DNA from: an uncultured bacterium
GTDB lineage: Bacteria > Pseudomonadota > Alphaproteobacteria > Rhodospirillales > Rhodospirillaceae
Assembly: GCA_903896775.1 (NCBI GenBank)
Contig: CAITZE010000481.1
Coordinates: forward strand, 1 to 12,817
Length of the DNA stretch: 12,817 nt
Direction: 5' to 3'
This document shows positions 1 through 6,639 of the stretch, one piece after another. A program made the position numbers and the translations under genes. Below the pieces are notes generated by a model that was not told the origin of the DNA, made no database searches, and saw only the letters and a list, made by a program, of their open reading frames with translations. Each line of letters opens with the position of its first letter. Position 1 is the first letter of the stretch.

Positions 1-388
1 CGATGAACTGCGAACCCTGGTAATGCTTGAAGCCGAGCGCTTCAAAGAAATCCATGTCGACGATAGAAGCGCCCGTCGAGACGATGGCGTCGATCATGCC
101 GTATTTCACCATGTCGACATAAACCTGCATGCAGCCGCCGGCCGAGGTCGAGCCCGCCAGCGTCAGGATGTTCGAGCACTTGGAATCGTTCAGCATCATG
201 TTGAAGATGCCGGCAGCACGGCCGGTATCGCGTGAGGTGAACGACATCTTGCCCATGGCGTCGATAATGGGGCGCGCATCGAACGAGGTGATGTCGATAT
301 GCTCGACCGGCGTGGAGAGCAACTGCGCCTTGGTGTTCTTGCGCGGGTTCTTGGAGGCGGTCTTCGATTTTGCTTTGGGCGCAGCCAT
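1..388 (-). CDS. Deoxyhypusine-synthase-like protein (homospermidine/deoxyhypusine synthase family), N-terminal part
   Basis: The frame is open from the ATG at 388 to the left edge, giving 129 codons with the C-terminus missing. After a Lys/Ala/Ser-rich tail of about 20 residues, the protein has the N-terminal fold of the deoxyhypusine synthase family, with the run TLAGSTSAGG (about residues 76-85), then DMVKYGMIDAIVSTGASIVD, an NAD-binding region in this family. Bacteria lack eIF5A. Bacterial homologues are thought to transfer an aminobutyl group between polyamines, for example to make homospermidine, but the exact product cannot be told from this part. The gene lies 97 bases downstream of ornithine decarboxylase on the same strand, so a role in polyamine synthesis and co-transcription are likely. 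The ribosome binding site is weak (GGAAC about 12 bases upstream). I am sure of the family and unsure of the substrate. Confidence 0.85.
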   Translation of the reverse strand, partial: MAAPKAKSKTASKNPRKNTKAQLLSTPVEHIDITSFDARPIIDAMGKMSFTSRDTGRAAGIFNMMLNDSKCSNILTLAGSTSAGGCMQVYVDMVKYGMIDAIVSTGASIVDMDFFEALGFKHYQGSQFI

Positions 389-444
389 GGGTCGAGCGTC
401 CGTTCCTGGAAGGTTGAAAGGAGAAGAGAAAAGGCAGAGGAATT

Positions 445-466
445 CGCGCCGGTCAAGACCGGTGCG
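445..466 (-). promoter_or_regulatory. Hairpin between the ODC and DHS-like genes
   Basis: Positions 445-453 pair with 458-466 (nine pairs including one G-T, four-base loop), so a stable stem forms 20 bases after the ODC stop. On the minus strand the following sequence is pyrimidine-rich but has only a short, delayed T run (TTTT about 12 bases on). It may be a weak attenuator or an mRNA-stability element that sets ODC against DHS-like expression. It is not a textbook intrinsic terminator. Confidence 0.35.
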
Positions 467-485
467 CAAAGTCCCCGTAACGCGC

Positions 486-1919
486 CTACTTTAGCTCAAG
501 CGCGTCGGGGCTGGTGTTACGGTCCGCAGACAATTCAGACTCGGACCCCGTCTCGGATTCGGGCTGAGACGATTCGGTCTGAGACGCCGGAGCCGCCAGG
601 TTCAAAGCCGGACGCACGGCCTGTGAAGAGGCCGGTTGGTTGACGTCGCGCAGGGCCGCGCGTTTGCGTTCCACCGACAGGGCCGGAATGGCTTCGGGCC
701 AAACGGTTGCCGCCACCGAGGAATGGAAGCCATTGAAACGGGTCTGCATGGCCGAGCCGTAAGCGCCCAGCATGCCGATCTCGATCCAGTCGCCTTCCTG
801 GGTGTCTTCGGGCAGGAAGAACGGCCCCTTCATCTTGTCCATGTTGTCGCAGGTGGGGCCGTAGAACACGAACGGCACCAGCTTCTCGGACGGAAGACGG
901 GTATTAGGCGTGGAGGAATTCTTGCCGATACGGCCCAAGGGGCGCACCAGACGCACCGGGAAGCGCCAGTTGAGGGCGCCGGCATCGAACAAGCTGCCGT
1001 AGGTGCCGTCGTTGATGAACAAGCGGCGGCCTTTGCGCAGCATCACGCGCACCAGCATGGACGCGCCGGCCGCAACCATGGCCCGGCCCGGCTCGCACCA
1101 CAGTTCCGCACCAGCGGCAACGCCGCCCTCAGTGATGAGCGGCTGAGCGGCTTCGATGATGGCTGCCATATATTGATCCAGCGGCGGCGGCGTCATGTTG
1201 GGGTACACGGCGGGGAAACCGCCGCCCACGTCCAGGACGTCCAGCTTCACTTTGGCTTTGCCGACGACTTCGCCCGCGCGGCCGATGGCGGCGCGATAAG
1301 CGGCCGGGTCCATACACTGGGAGCCGACGTGGAAACAGATGCCGAGCTTGTGGGCGACCTTACGGGCATGGCGCAGCAGATCGGCCGCAGCCGAGGGGGC
1401 CGCGCCGAATTTGCCGGACAAGTCATAAGCGGCGGCGTTGCCTGAGACGGCCAAACGCACAAACAGCTTCAGGTCTTTCGCCGACTTGGTTTCTTCCATG
1501 ATCTTCATCAGCTCGCCGACAGAATCGAGCGCGAAGGTGCGCACGCCGAGCTTATAGGCGGCGCGGATGGCATCACGGGATTTCACCGGATGCATGAAAT
1601 GGAGTTCGACGCCTTTCGGGAACAGGCCTTTGACCAAACGCACTTCGTCGAGCGAGGCCACGTCGAATTGACGGATGCCGGCGGCATGCATGTGGCGCAG
1701 GAATTCAGCGCCGGGATTGCACTTCACGGCATAGAGCACTTGGCCCGGGAATTGGGTGAGGAAATTTTGCGCCTGGGCGCGGATGCTTTCCGGGAACACG
1801 CATTGCACGGGCGCTTCCGGCTTCAGCCGCTTGGCCACGTCATCAACGCTGCGGAAGAGCACTTCCGCCGGTTCGGATACTACAGAGGGTTCGAATTGAC
1901 GCGTTTTGAACTGGACCAT
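486..1919 (-). CDS. Ornithine (or lysine/ornithine) decarboxylase, fold III, PLP-dependent
   Basis: This 477-residue enzyme decarboxylates ornithine to putrescine in the cytoplasm and belongs to the eukaryotic-type (fold III, alanine-racemase-like) family. Visible motifs are YAVKCNP (63-69) with the PLP lysine K66, HVGSQ (197-201), the phosphate-binding GGGFP (232-236), EPGR (276-279), GPTCDNMD (354-361) with the catalytic cysteine C357, and GAYGSAM (385-391). Alphaproteobacterial relatives are usually about 380-400 residues. The extra length is a Ser/Glu-rich, probably disordered tail from about residue 424, plus a slightly long N-terminus. Whether lysine is also a substrate cannot be decided from motifs. 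The gene is preceded by a 48-codon upstream ORF and structured leader, and followed by a DHS-like gene. The start at 1919 has a poor Shine-Dalgarno sequence (GGGAACGAAAG), which fits regulated translation. Confidence 0.93.
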   Translation of the reverse strand: MVQFKTRQFEPSVVSEPAEVLFRSVDDVAKRLKPEAPVQCVFPESIRAQAQNFLTQFPGQVLYAVKCNPGAEFLRHMHAAGIRQFDVASLDEVRLVKGLFPKGVELHFMHPVKSRDAIRAAYKLGVRTFALDSVGELMKIMEETKSAKDLKLFVRLAVSGNAAAYDLSGKFGAAPSAAADLLRHARKVAHKLGICFHVGSQCMDPAAYRAAIGRAGEVVGKAKVKLDVLDVGGGFPAVYPNMTPPPLDQYMAAIIEAAQPLITEGGVAAGAELWCEPGRAMVAAGASMLVRVMLRKGRRLFINDGTYGSLFDAGALNWRFPVRLVRPLGRIGKNSSTPNTRLPSEKLVPFVFYGPTCDNMDKMKGPFFLPEDTQEGDWIEIGMLGAYGSAMQTRFNGFHSSVAATVWPEAIPALSVERKRAALRDVNQPASSQAVRPALNLAAPASQTESSQPESETGSESELSADRNTSPDALELK

Positions 1920-1957
1920 CTTTACTTTCGTTCCCGCAACTTCAATTTGTTCAACAG

Positions 1958-1972
1958 GCCGCTTTCAGCGGC
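1958..1972 (-). promoter_or_regulatory. GC-rich stem in the ODC leader
   Basis: GCCGCT at 1967-1972 (read on the minus strand) pairs perfectly with AGCGGC at 1958-1963 around a three-base GAA loop, about 40 bases before the ODC start. No T run follows, so it is not an intrinsic terminator. It is probably part of a structured 5' leader, perhaps the speF-type leader RNA known upstream of alphaproteobacterial ODC genes. I infer this from position only. Confidence 0.4.
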
Positions 1973-1984
1973 GCTAGACCATCA

Positions 1985-2036
1985 GCCCGGACGGATCCCC
2001 CCGGCGGGCAGTAGACACTAACGGTGCAGCCGGGAG
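1985..2036 (-). promoter_or_regulatory. Two mutually exclusive RNA stems just after the upstream ORF stop
   Basis: On the minus strand, CTCCCGGC (2036-2029) can pair with GCCGGGGG (2005-1998), giving eight pairs with one G-T and a 23-base loop. This stem begins one base after the stop codon of the upstream ORF. The segment GCCCG (2009-2005) can instead pair with CGGGC (1989-1985). The two stems share base 2005 and their arms interleave, so they cannot form together. A ribosome held at the end of the upstream ORF would cover the first arm and favour the second stem. The pairings are visible in the sequence; the switching role is inference. Confidence 0.4.
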
Positions 2037-2037
2037 T

Positions 2038-2184
2038 TCAGTCCCGAAGAACATTGAACTTGGAGATGACGACCAAATCGTGGCCGTCCCAGGCGATGTT
2101 GCGACAATCGAGCAACGCAGCCGGCACCCGGTTGTTGCGCGGGGCAGGCGAACGCAAGCGTGGTCTCTTTTTTAGAAGGGGCAT
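2038..2184 (-). CDS. 48-residue upstream ORF in the ODC leader, candidate leader peptide
   Basis: The ORF starts at the ATG at 2184, six bases after a consensus AAAGGAGG, the strongest ribosome binding site in the window. A longer in-frame start at 2226 lacks such a site. The product is 48 residues, very basic in the first half (LLKKRPRLRSPAPRNNR), then DCRNIAWDGHDLVVI and the ending SKFNVLRD. It has no signal peptide or membrane segment, and I do not recognise a family. It stops 118 bases before ODC on the same strand, and an RNA stem begins one base past its stop. Enterobacterial speF has an ornithine-sensing leader peptide (SpeFL) ending in FFNAR. The ending FNVLRD here is only loosely similar. 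It is either an arrest peptide controlling ODC or an ordinary small protein. Confidence is high that it is translated and low on its role. Confidence 0.65.
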   Translation of the reverse strand: MPLLKKRPRLRSPAPRNNRVPAALLDCRNIAWDGHDLVVISKFNVLRD

Positions 2185-2525
2185 GCACGGCCTCCTTTGA
2201 TCAATCAGACGAAACAGTAAGTCCAACCAACGAAAGGACGCTTACGTCGTTGCTTAACGGCAAGCTGCTTTAGGCACGTGCGCGTAACGTCTGGGTTCGC
2301 ATTTACTCCTATTGCACCGGAAATCAAGTAAAAATCTCCCCCGCTCCGGATTTTTTTTGACTCTGGGCTCCGACGTCAACAATGTGGCGATCGCTGTCGC
2401 GGGCTTCAGAGCATCAGCCGCGCGACGGCGGCGGCGAGACTGTGGCGCAATCAAGGCGCAGGGCGCCGTCGATGGGGCACACGCGTGGCCGCGCTGAGGC
2501 GCCATGCATTGGGGAGAAACTCGCC
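2185..2525. other. Divergent gap between the ODC leader and the MAPEG gene
   Basis: This 341-base gap should hold promoters for both sides. On the minus strand, TTGATT near 2324-2329 followed by an AT-richer TAAATG about 16 bases on is a possible but weak promoter for the ODC transcript. On the plus strand, TTGACT at 2357-2362 is a possible -35 box for the MAPEG gene with no convincing -10 box. Two abutting mini-hairpins (2237-2248 and 2248-2259, four pairs each with four-base loops) and the palindrome GCACGTGC (2274-2281) lie in the presumed ODC 5' leader. A run of eight T (2351-2358) has only a weak five-pair stem before it. I see no credible gene here besides short shadow frames. Confidence 0.5.
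2191..2198 (-). promoter_or_regulatory. Consensus Shine-Dalgarno of the upstream ORF
   Basis: AAAGGAGG on the minus strand lies six bases before the ATG at 2184. It fixes the start of the 48-codon ORF and contrasts with the weak site in front of ODC. Confidence 0.8.
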
Positions 2526-2930
2526 ATGATAACCGCGTATCCGCTGACCGCGCTCGTCACCGTGCTTTCGCTTTGTGTTTATATCTGGGCGTCCTTCAGA
2601 GTCGGCAAAGCCCGCGCAAAATATAATGTTCATGCACCTCTCGTGGATGGTCCGCCGGAATTCCAGCGGGTCTTCCGCGCGCATATGAACACGCTCGAGC
2701 AGCTCGTGTTCTTCCTGCCCTTGCTCGTGCTGTTTGCTTCGGCCTGGGGCGATCTCGCCGCCGCCATCGTCGGCATCTTCTGGCCGATCGGTCGGCTGCT
2801 CTATGCGCTCGGCTATTTCAAAGCGCCCGAGAAACGCAGCGCCGGTTTCGGGATTTCATTTCTGTCATCGGTGATCTTGCTGCTGGGCGCTTTGGTCGCC
2901 ATCGCCCGCCAGCTGACGCAAATGCTCTAA
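2526..2930 (+). CDS. MAPEG-family integral membrane protein
   Basis: This 134-residue protein has about four hydrophobic helices (about 5-24, 57-75, 76-96 and 108-127). It carries the MAPEG signature FQRVFRAHMNTLEQ (46-59) at the head of the second helix, as in microsomal glutathione transferase and FLAP-type proteins. Bacterial members are small inner-membrane proteins, and some have glutathione transferase or peroxidase activity, so the substrate here is unknown. I chose the ATG at 2526 because GGGGAGA lies about ten bases upstream and the protein then begins at the first membrane helix. The frame stays open further upstream, but that part would encode an unlikely Arg-rich stretch. The gene ends 17 bases from the convergent chorismate mutase gene. 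gshA lies nearby on the other strand, which suggests but does not prove a glutathione link. Confidence 0.85.
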   Translation: MITAYPLTALVTVLSLCVYIWASFRVGKARAKYNVHAPLVDGPPEFQRVFRAHMNTLEQLVFFLPLLVLFASAWGDLAAAIVGIFWPIGRLLYALGYFKAPEKRSAGFGISFLSSVILLLGALVAIARQLTQML

Positions 2931-2947
2931 CGGCGAAACCCGAGTCG

Positions 2948-3373
2948 CTACGTGTTCAGCGTCTGCCAGTGACGCTGCTCGTCGGCCGTGAAGGCGTCGA
3001 TGAGGTTGCGGTAGACCCGCTCAAGGGTATCGGGGCTGGTTTGCAGCTTCTCCGCCGCCGCGCGGACCCGGCCGATGATCTCCTCCACGCGAGACTGCAC
3101 CACCACACCCGCGACCGAGGGTTTGAAGTTGGCGGCTTGGGTGACGAAGTAGAGGCGCTGGCACAGCAGCGGCACGATCAGGTCATCGAGGCGGTCGATA
3201 TTCTGGCGGATTTCGGCAAGGCTCTTGCAGGTGATACGCCAGTCCTTGGCCTTTACGCGTTTTGAAGCGGTGCGCTTTGTGGCACGTCTGGCGGGCTTCG
3301 ATTTGGATTTGGTTTTAGGCTTAGCTTTCGCTTTCGCCTTTTTGGATTTCGCCTTCGATTTTGCCGCTGCCAC
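2948..3373 (-). CDS. AroQ-type chorismate mutase homologue (PchB-like) with Lys-rich N-terminal tail
   Basis: This 141-residue protein has two parts. Residues 2-45 form a Lys/Ala/Ser-rich histone-H1-like tail. Residues about 50-137 are an AroQ (chorismate mutase type II) helical domain, closest in pattern to PchB (isochorismate pyruvate lyase/chorismate mutase). The family's active-site positions appear kept: R56 (IRQNIDRLD), R73 (CQR), K84 (NFK), R95 and Q133 in DEQRHW. The likely reaction is chorismate to prephenate; lyase activity cannot be excluded. The start is GTG at 3373. GAGGAG, overlapping the gshA stop, gives a good ribosome binding site, and the gap to gshA is only 12 bases, so translation is probably coupled. 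The tail could bind nucleic acid or simply be a charged linker. The functional role beside gshA is unclear. Confidence 0.85.
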   Translation of the reverse strand: MAAAKSKAKSKKAKAKAKPKTKSKSKPARRATKRTASKRVKAKDWRITCKSLAEIRQNIDRLDDLIVPLLCQRLYFVTQAANFKPSVAGVVVQSRVEEIIGRVRAAAEKLQTSPDTLERVYRNLIDAFTADEQRHWQTLNT

Positions 3374-3385
3374 CGATCCCGCTCC

Positions 3386-4750
3386 TCAATAGCTAAAGGC
3401 CTCATAGGCCTTGCCCACATCGCCGCGCCAGGGGCCATTATATAAGGCCAGCATGCGCTCCGCTGCGGTTATCCCCGATGCGGTTATCTCCTGCAAGGGG
3501 GCGAGGTAGCGGGTTTCATCCTGACCCGACTGGTCCTTGTGGGCGCGGCGTTTGAGACCGGCTTCAGACAGCGCCAGCAAATCCCGGGCGATCTCCTGCA
3601 CCGAGCGGCCGCGGATCGTGGCTTTGAGGCCCAAAGTCGGCACATCGACGCGCAACTGCGCCCGTTCGGCTGCCGTCCAGTCCTTGGCCAAGTCCCAAGC
3701 GGCGTCCAGCGACGCCTGGTCGTAAAGCACGCCCGCCCAAAAGGCCGGCAGCGCCACAAGCTTGTCGAGCGGGCCGGAATCGGCGCCGCGCAGCTCGATG
3801 TAGTTTTTCACCCGCGCTTCGGGGAACGCCGTGGACATGTGATCGATCCAATCGGCCACCGTCGGGATCTGGCCCGGCAGCGCCGGCAGTTTTCCGTTCA
3901 GGTAATCGCGGAACGATTGCCCCGAGGCATCGATGTAGCCATCGCGGTAGACGAAATACATCGGTACATCGAGCAGGTAATCGACATAGCGCTCGAAGCC
4001 CATGCCGTCTTCAAACGCAAACGGCAGCATGCCGGTGCGCGCCGTATCGGTGTTCTGCCAGACCTTGCCGCGCAGCGAGAGAGCCCCGTTGGGCTTGCCT
4101 TCGGTGAAGGGCGAATTGGCCCACAGCGCTGTCGCCACCGGCTGCAGCGCGAGCGACACGCGCAGCTTCTTCACCATGTCGGCTTCCGAAGCATAATCCA
4201 TGTTCACCTGCACGGTGCAGGTGCGCAGCATCATGTCGAGCCCCATGGTGCCGACCTTGGGCATATAGCTGCGCATGATCTTGTAGCGGCCCTTGGGCAT
4301 CCAGTTGATGTCCTCACGCCGCCAGTCGGGCGTGAAGCCCAGCGCCAGCATGCCGACGCCAAGCTCGTCGCCCACCGTCTTCACTTGCGCGAGGTGATCG
4401 CTGATCTCGGCGTAAGTCTGGTGCACGGTCTCGACCGGCGCGCCGGAGAGTTCCAATTGCCCGCCGGGTTCCAGCGAGATTGTGCCTTTGCCCTTTTGAC
4501 TGAGCGAGATGACATTGGCGCCTTCCAAAACCGGCTGCCAGCCAAAGCGCTGCAATCCGTTGAGCATGGCTTGAATGCCGGCGGGACCTTCGTATGGAAG
4601 CGCTTTGTGATTGCTTTTGGTGTAGCCGAATTTTTCGTGTTCGGTGCCGAGACGCCATTGGTCCTTCGGCTTCGACCCAGCGGACAGCGTCGCGATGAGC
4701 TGAGCCTTGGACGTTACAGGCTCGTCCTGTGAGGAACGGAACGACGTCAT
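3386..4750 (-). CDS. gshA: Glutamate-cysteine ligase, plant/alphaproteobacterial type
   Basis: This 454-residue enzyme joins glutamate and cysteine with ATP, the first and limiting step of glutathione synthesis, in the cytoplasm. It belongs to the GCS2 family shared by plants and alphaproteobacteria rather than the enterobacterial type, and its length is normal for that group. Recognisable segments are GTEHEKFGY (35-43), the glutamate- and metal-binding SLEPGGQLELSGAP (92-105), RTCTVQVNMDY (176-186) and KNYIELRGAD (315-324). The ATG at 4750 is preceded by AAGGGG about 13 bases away. The gene lies 142 bases downstream of rsmE on the same strand, a pairing common in alphaproteobacteria, and is tightly followed by the chorismate mutase gene. 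Confidence 0.95.
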   Translation of the reverse strand: MTSFRSSQDEPVTSKAQLIATLSAGSKPKDQWRLGTEHEKFGYTKSNHKALPYEGPAGIQAMLNGLQRFGWQPVLEGANVISLSQKGKGTISLEPGGQLELSGAPVETVHQTYAEISDHLAQVKTVGDELGVGMLALGFTPDWRREDINWMPKGRYKIMRSYMPKVGTMGLDMMLRTCTVQVNMDYASEADMVKKLRVSLALQPVATALWANSPFTEGKPNGALSLRGKVWQNTDTARTGMLPFAFEDGMGFERYVDYLLDVPMYFVYRDGYIDASGQSFRDYLNGKLPALPGQIPTVADWIDHMSTAFPEARVKNYIELRGADSGPLDKLVALPAFWAGVLYDQASLDAAWDLAKDWTAAERAQLRVDVPTLGLKATIRGRSVQEIARDLLALSEAGLKRRAHKDQSGQDETRYLAPLQEITASGITAAERMLALYNGPWRGDVGKAYEAFSY

Positions 4751-4892
4751 ATCTGGCGCAGGCCCCTTAGGTATCGCGTAAACCGGCGCCCAAGCGTCTA
4801 GGGCCGTACAACATTAAATGGTTGCGGGTACATAGGACGCCAGCGGGACTTGCGCCAGCCTTACCCTGAGACTTTATTTCCCGGGCTAGCTG

Positions 4893-5621
4893 TTACGCGC
4901 GCTGCGTCCAATCTCCCACCAGCGCCTGCCAGCATGCCAAGGCGGCCAAAGCCGCAGTCTCGGCACGCAGGATGCGTGGCCCTACTCCCACCGCCGTAAC
5001 AAAAGGTAATTGCCTAAGTGCGTCAAGCTCGGATTGGGCGAAGCCGCCTTCGGGCCCGGTGAGAAAGCCAGCCGGGTGCGGCGCGGTGAGCGCCTTCGCA
5101 ATCGGAATGCCGCCGCCGGTTTCATCGAGAACATACAGCGTGCGGTCGGTGGGCCAGTCGGCGATGAGCTTGTCGAAACTCACGGGTTCGTGAACCACAG
5201 GCACCGTCAAACGCTCGCACTGCTCGGCGGCTTCGGTGGCATTGGCGCGCAAGCGCTCGACATTCACGCGCGTGATATCGGTGTGACGCGTAAAGACGGG
5301 CTGCAACACTGCCACGCCAAGCTCGGAAGCTTTTTCAGCCATGAACTCGATGCGTTTCACGGGCGCAAAGGCGAGCCACAGATCGGGCATGGGAACTTGG
5401 GCGCGCGTCTGGCGCGTCACATCGAACTGCACGCGTTTTTTCGCAGGGATCGCGACCGTCGCTTCCCACTCTCCGTCGCGGCCATTGAACAATTTTACAA
5501 CCGTGCCCGCCGAAGCGCGCATCACATGCAAAAGGTAATGGGCGTGGCCTTCCGAAGCTGCAATCGCGGCACCCGCCTGCAGCGCATCTTCGATATACAA
5601 TCGGCTGGCGGGTTTGGACAT
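4893..5621 (-). CDS. rsmE: 16S rRNA (uracil(1498)-N3)-methyltransferase
   Basis: RsmE methylates N3 of U1498 in 16S rRNA within the 30S subunit. The protein has an N-terminal PUA-like part (about 7-70, starting RLYI) and a SPOUT methyltransferase domain with a knotted SAM site. The typical motifs are EAAEQCER (130-137), TGPEGGF (188-194) and VGPRILRAETA (213-223). I chose the ATG at 5621 (242 residues, the usual family length), which puts RLYI at residue 7. An upstream in-frame ATG at 5645 adds eight residues, and neither start has a strong ribosome binding site. The gene is divergent from ubiA and upstream of gshA. Confidence 0.93.
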   Translation of the reverse strand: MSKPASRLYIEDALQAGAAIAASEGHAHYLLHVMRASAGTVVKLFNGRDGEWEATVAIPAKKRVQFDVTRQTRAQVPMPDLWLAFAPVKRIEFMAEKASELGVAVLQPVFTRHTDITRVNVERLRANATEAAEQCERLTVPVVHEPVSFDKLIADWPTDRTLYVLDETGGGIPIAKALTAPHPAGFLTGPEGGFAQSELDALRQLPFVTAVGVGPRILRAETAALAALACWQALVGDWTQRA

Positions 5622-5663
5622 GGTGCGCGACAATCCGTGGAGCATTGAGTGGGGAACGGCTTG

Positions 5664-5686
5664 CCCCTACTCTGGACCCCTACTCT
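5664..5686. repeat. Short tandem direct repeat between rsmE and ubiA
   Basis: CCCCTACTCT occurs at 5664-5673 and again at 5677-5686, separated by GGA (period 13). It sits in the short divergent gap between rsmE and ubiA, where promoters and operators for both genes must lie. It may be a paired binding site or a chance duplication. Confidence 0.5.
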
Positions 5687-5736
5687 AGCGCCCACAGATT
5701 TTATCGCCCAGCACCTTTCAGATTAGCGGATCCCTT

Positions 5737-6639
5737 ATGAGTAGTTTCGATATCCATAGCCGTGCGTGGATTGACCTATGGCTGCCCTCGCCGCTTAGGC
5801 CCTTCGCGCGCCTCGCGCGCCTCGACCGGCATATCGGCACGTGGCTGCTGCTGTTGCCCGGCTGGTGGGCGATCACGATGGCCGGCTTTGGGGTGCCGGA
5901 CCGCCAACTCATGCTGCTGTTTCTTATAGGCGCGCTGGTGATGCGCGGCGCTGGCTGCACCTACAACGACATCATCGACCGCGATATCGACGCCAAGGTG
6001 GCGCGCACCGCAACCCGCCCTTTGCCCGCAGGCGATGTCAGCGTGCGCGCGGCGTGGATCTTCCTCGGCATTCAGCTCGCTGCAGGTCTTGCCGTGCTTT
6101 TGCAGATGAACACACAGGCGATCATTGTCGGAGCGGCGTCGCTGGTGCTGGTGTTCACCTATCCGTTCATGAAGCGCATCACCTATTGGCCGCAAGCCTG
6201 GTTGGGCCTCACTTTCAATTGGGGCGTGCTGGTGGGCTGGACCGCCATGCGCGAGCATTTCGAACCAGCATCGCTGCTGCTTTACGCCGCAGGCTTTTTC
6301 TGGACGCTGGGCTACGACACCATTTATGCGCACCAGGACCGCGAAGACGATGCGCTGATCGGCGTGAAATCGTCGGCGCTGGCTCTGGGCAACCGCACCA
6401 AGCCCTTCGTCGCGCTGATGTACCTGTTGACGATCTCGATCATCGCCTACGCCAGCCTGCGCATCATCACACCAAGCTGGCCGTCGCTGGCATTCCTCGG
6501 CCTCGCGGGCTTGCATCTCGCTTGGCAGGTGCTGACGCTCAATATCGACAGCCCCGCCAATTGCTTGCGGCGTTTTAAATCCAATCGCGATTTCGGGTTA
6601 TTGGTGCTGGCGTCGCTGCTCTTGCAGAGGTTCGGCTAA
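5737..6639 (+). CDS. ubiA: 4-hydroxybenzoate polyprenyltransferase
   Basis: UbiA attaches the polyprenyl chain to 4-hydroxybenzoate in the inner membrane, an early step of ubiquinone synthesis. The 300-residue protein is of normal length, with about eight to nine hydrophobic helices. It shows both Asp-rich motifs: NDIIDRDID (77-85), which binds the Mg-diphosphate, and YDTIYAHQDREDD (193-205). TRPLPAG (93-99) is also typical, as is the CLRRFKSNRDFG ending (276-287). The ATG at 5737 has only a weak GGA upstream. The gene is divergent from rsmE. Its TAA overlaps the stop of a minus-strand acetyltransferase-like fragment. ubiD, which acts on the product, lies about 2.5 kb further on in the same direction. 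Confidence 0.95.
   Translation: MSSFDIHSRAWIDLWLPSPLRPFARLARLDRHIGTWLLLLPGWWAITMAGFGVPDRQLMLLFLIGALVMRGAGCTYNDIIDRDIDAKVARTATRPLPAGDVSVRAAWIFLGIQLAAGLAVLLQMNTQAIIVGAASLVLVFTYPFMKRITYWPQAWLGLTFNWGVLVGWTAMREHFEPASLLLYAAGFFWTLGYDTIYAHQDREDDALIGVKSSALALGNRTKPFVALMYLLTISIIAYASLRIITPSWPSLAFLGLAGLHLAWQVLTLNIDSPANCLRRFKSNRDFGLLVLASLLLQRFG

Noticed and set aside
2317..2358. A CCGGA/TCCGG stem followed by eight T, as a plus-strand terminator
   Set aside because: Only five pairs with a 23-base loop, and no plus-strand gene upstream to terminate.
2254..2505. An 83-codon minus-strand frame in the gap before the MAPEG gene
   Set aside because: Arg/Ala-rich composition, no ribosome binding site and no motif; it also covers the likely promoter region.
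3539..4732. A 397-codon plus-strand frame opposite gshA
   Set aside because: It mirrors a clear gshA reading frame in high-GC DNA, its His/Arg/Gln-rich translation resembles no protein, and it has no sensible start context.
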